A stretch of DNA of 64,000 nt. Source: Flammeovirga pacifica (GTDB lineage Bacteria > Bacteroidota > Bacteroidia > Cytophagales > Flammeovirgaceae). The number at the start of each line of letters is the position of its first letter. Positions within the stretch are counted from its first letter, which is position 1. The translations under genes and the position numbers were made by a program. Below, one piece after another: positions 63,401 to 64,000 of the stretch. Below the pieces are notes generated by a model. The model was not told the DNA's origin. It searched no databases and was given only the letters and a program-made list of their open reading frames with translations. The stretch is from assembly GCF_000807855.2 (NCBI RefSeq), contig NZ_JRYR02000002.1, forward strand, positions 697,756-761,755, given 5' to 3'.

Positions 63401-63476
63401 CAACATAATCTATATTTTCTTTCTTATTACACCCTAAAATTAGAAGCATTAATAAGATGGTAATGTAATGTTTCAT
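60474..63476 (-). CDS. GH92 alpha-mannosidase lipoprotein with added C-terminal domains
   Basis: A 1000-aa exo-alpha-mannosidase of family GH92 (lipobox LLILGC, Cys16). The family N-terminus is textbook: DYVDPMIGTNGIGHTFPGAT, then FAHTHFSGAGLAGLGD. The catalytic region shows GDEPGHQIPYFYVF and NNEDLGQMSAWYIFSAMGFY, where the Ca-linked acid/base residues lie. After about residue 765 come a chitobiase-like Ig domain (IRYTLDGSEPNAKSKKY) and an F5/8-type C discoidin domain (about 860-1000, ARYIKIEIENYGG) that are not part of the usual 730-aa enzyme and may bind sugar. GH92 enzymes remove alpha-mannose from N-glycans or mannans. A second GH92 gene precedes it. Confidence 0.93.
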   Translation of the reverse strand: MKHYITILLMLLILGCNKKENIDYVDPMIGTNGIGHTFPGATTPFGMVQLSPSNEFKNWNWCSGYHYSDQIIKGFAHTHFSGAGLAGLGDILVMPTMGDPTTNSGTEEAPETGYRSRFSHDKEDAKAGYYSVTLLDDNIDVELTASPRVGFHKYTFHNSGEANVVFDPTHHLMETIFGTSVEIIGDNAIRGYKKANGEAGKRTVYFYAEFSKPFNQYLITNEDQPKKGISKFEEERAKAVVTFDVKSDEQLELKVAISNVSFEGAKKNFDAEAKTTSFDQALVAAQNAWREKLNKIEIETIDEDDKVVFMTGMYHSFISPNLLSDVDGNFVVEGKKYHTDYPQYSNYSTWDTFRALHPLFTIIEKEKTAEFVNSLVSRKTVSDVELPIWEAVGHDNICMIGYNTVSPIADAILKDIPGINQQEAYQTMLSASNYLGKHSPNYDVNGMDDYLKFYYVPGEIGSSVSKTTEQNYYDWTIAQVAHKLGDSKNEQLYLDRSKGYRALFDKKSGYLLPKMSDGTVPNVSTDTWDDLVKNYVSGNIWAYSMYVPHDVKAYMQMFGGPKKFAQKIDSILADTTTLGGAQHVDISGFIGKYGHGDEPGHQIPYFYVFAQEPWKTQELVHQVMDEFYHNDPDGLVNNEDLGQMSAWYIFSAMGFYPVTPGDMNYIIGSPKVKAAKIKLENGKTFSVKVNNASDKNVYIQSVSLNGKQLDRAYIQHHEIMDGGELVFEMQATPNKTWATSNEATPGEKITSVPEVAQRVTNTPYSSNAENFFGASLPIKLFCNNTDAIIRYTLDGSEPNAKSKKYTNGIQIYKSTTLKAKAFKEGLIESKTFEHQYIKTQSARLGKGYPKINLSHETEDYGKTDGSQLIDQKLASDAFADGHWNGFIKNNLEAVIDLGKTTNIKQVKYNTLSNTYVWIFPPKATTVWVSTNKKNWKKVGYAKYENVLEHEHKIITNSVNIGHQNARYIKIEIENYGGMPKWHGGAGQTPFLMIDEIYLNE

Positions 63477-63626
63477 TTTACTTTATTATTTGATAATTGT
63501 GTTTATTAGGTAGTTTTCTTCTTACTAGGAAGAGGATGAATAAATGGGTAAAAAAGTATAATAGAATGTCTTAAGTTGTTTTTTTGTAATTCTATAAGAC
63601 ATAGTGATAAACAGTGCTATATAATA

Positions 63627-63660
63627 AAAGGTTACCTCATTTATGATGAGATAACCTTTT
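63627..63660 (-). terminator. Hairpin terminator between the GH92 genes
   Basis: AAAAGGTTACCTCAT (63627-63641) pairs with ATGAGATAACCTTTT (63645-63660 region) with one unpaired base, downstream of the second GH92 gene on the minus strand. The two GH92 genes may therefore be separate transcripts. Confidence 0.8.
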
Positions 63661-63673
63661 GATTTACATTCAA

Positions 63674-64000
63674 TTATTTCAATAAATTTTCAGGATTTGC
63701 ACCCCATGATTTATTAGGTTGATCACCCATCACAAAATGTAATACGCCTCCAATATTAATAGCGTCTTGCGTAATAAATGGATCTGTTAAGGCTTTACCA
63801 TTTAAAGTTACAGATTGCACATAAATGTTTTTCTCTGATTGATTCTCAGCCACTACTTTTAAAGCATTACCATTGGCTAATTTCATTGTTACTTCCTCAA
63901 ATAATGGTGAACCGATCACATATTTCTGATCTCCCGGACATACTGGATAGAAGCCCATTGCTGAGAATATATACCAAGCAGACATCTGACCACAATCTTC
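63674..64000 (-). CDS. GH92 alpha-mannosidase, C-terminal end (5' part outside window)
   Basis: The frame is open to the right edge: EDCGQMSAWYIFSAMGFYPV and then GDQKYVIGSPLFEEVTMKL match the last catalytic motif and C-terminal beta domain of GH92. About 109 residues are visible, ending AWGANPENLLK-like (SWGANPENLLK). It lacks the chitobiase-like and F5/8 C domains that the neighbouring GH92 carries, so the two paralogues differ in binding modules. The ATG at 63985 is internal, not the start. Confidence 0.9.
   Translation of the reverse strand, partial: EDCGQMSAWYIFSAMGFYPVCPGDQKYVIGSPLFEEVTMKLANGNALKVVAENQSEKNIYVQSVTLNGKALTDPFITQDAINIGGVLHFVMGDQPNKSWGANPENLLK

Noticed and set aside
1-64000. 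CRISPR arrays, tRNA or rRNA genes, insertion sequences, prophage, integrases
   Set aside because: None seen on either strand; no regularly spaced repeats, transposase motifs or cloverleaf-like sequences were noticed by eye.

Overview
The window looks like a chromosomal segment of a marine, polysaccharide-degrading member of the Bacteroidota, most likely a Flammeovirga-like Cytophagales. This is inferred from gene content: SusC/SusD proteins, a hybrid two-component regulator with Y_Y_Y domain, a type IX secretion (T9SS) tail, carrageenan-type glycoside hydrolases, very AT-rich DNA, few Shine-Dalgarno sites and TAnnTTTG-type promoter elements. I saw no rRNA, tRNA, CRISPR array, phage or insertion sequence.

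Layout. (1) 1-5.8 kb: the end of a surface-polysaccharide cluster (a truncated membrane protein, a GT4 glycosyltransferase, a GtrA-like protein) with an unusual fusion of a response-regulator receiver to a sugar-phosphate transferase and a second stand-alone receiver resembling it. rlmF, a secreted hypothetical protein and a membrane-bound XRE regulator lie among them. (2) 6-14.5 kb: housekeeping and signalling genes: an M1 peptidase lipoprotein, a beta-propeller-like lipoprotein, a tight SDR / small protein / SRPBCC operon, a thiamine-binding protein and a TPR-SpoIIE phosphatase. (3) 14.7-18.2 kb: a sulfur module (CoA-disulfide-reductase-rhodanese and two YeeE/YedE carriers) and a YiiX-like hydrolase. 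(4) 18.2-26.4 kb: GH43-like lipoprotein, DUF2652 protein, HAD phosphatase, NADAR protein, LacI regulator and a TonB-dependent receptor.

(5) 26.5-55.2 kb: a polysaccharide utilization locus that I read as carrageenan-directed. It has SusC, SusD and two surface-glycan-binding-like lipoproteins, a hybrid two-component regulator, a GH150-like lambda-carrageenase candidate with a T9SS-tagged partner, GH2 and GH110 exo-enzymes, a GH82-like protein whose presumed general base appears to be Ser, and two formylglycine sulfatases. The set endo-hydrolase, sulfatases, alpha-1,3-galactosidase and beta-galactosidase would in principle take lambda-carrageenan to galactose. No anhydrogalactosidase or GH16 is present in the window, which fits a lambda rather than kappa substrate. 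Substrate assignment is inference.

(6) 55.5-64 kb: small unknown secreted and membrane proteins including a tandem paralogous pair around a PH-like membrane protein, a second M1 peptidase, and two GH92 alpha-mannosidases in tandem, the second cut by the window end.

Most transcription units end in clear AT-flanked hairpins; these were placed by eye and no folding energies were computed.
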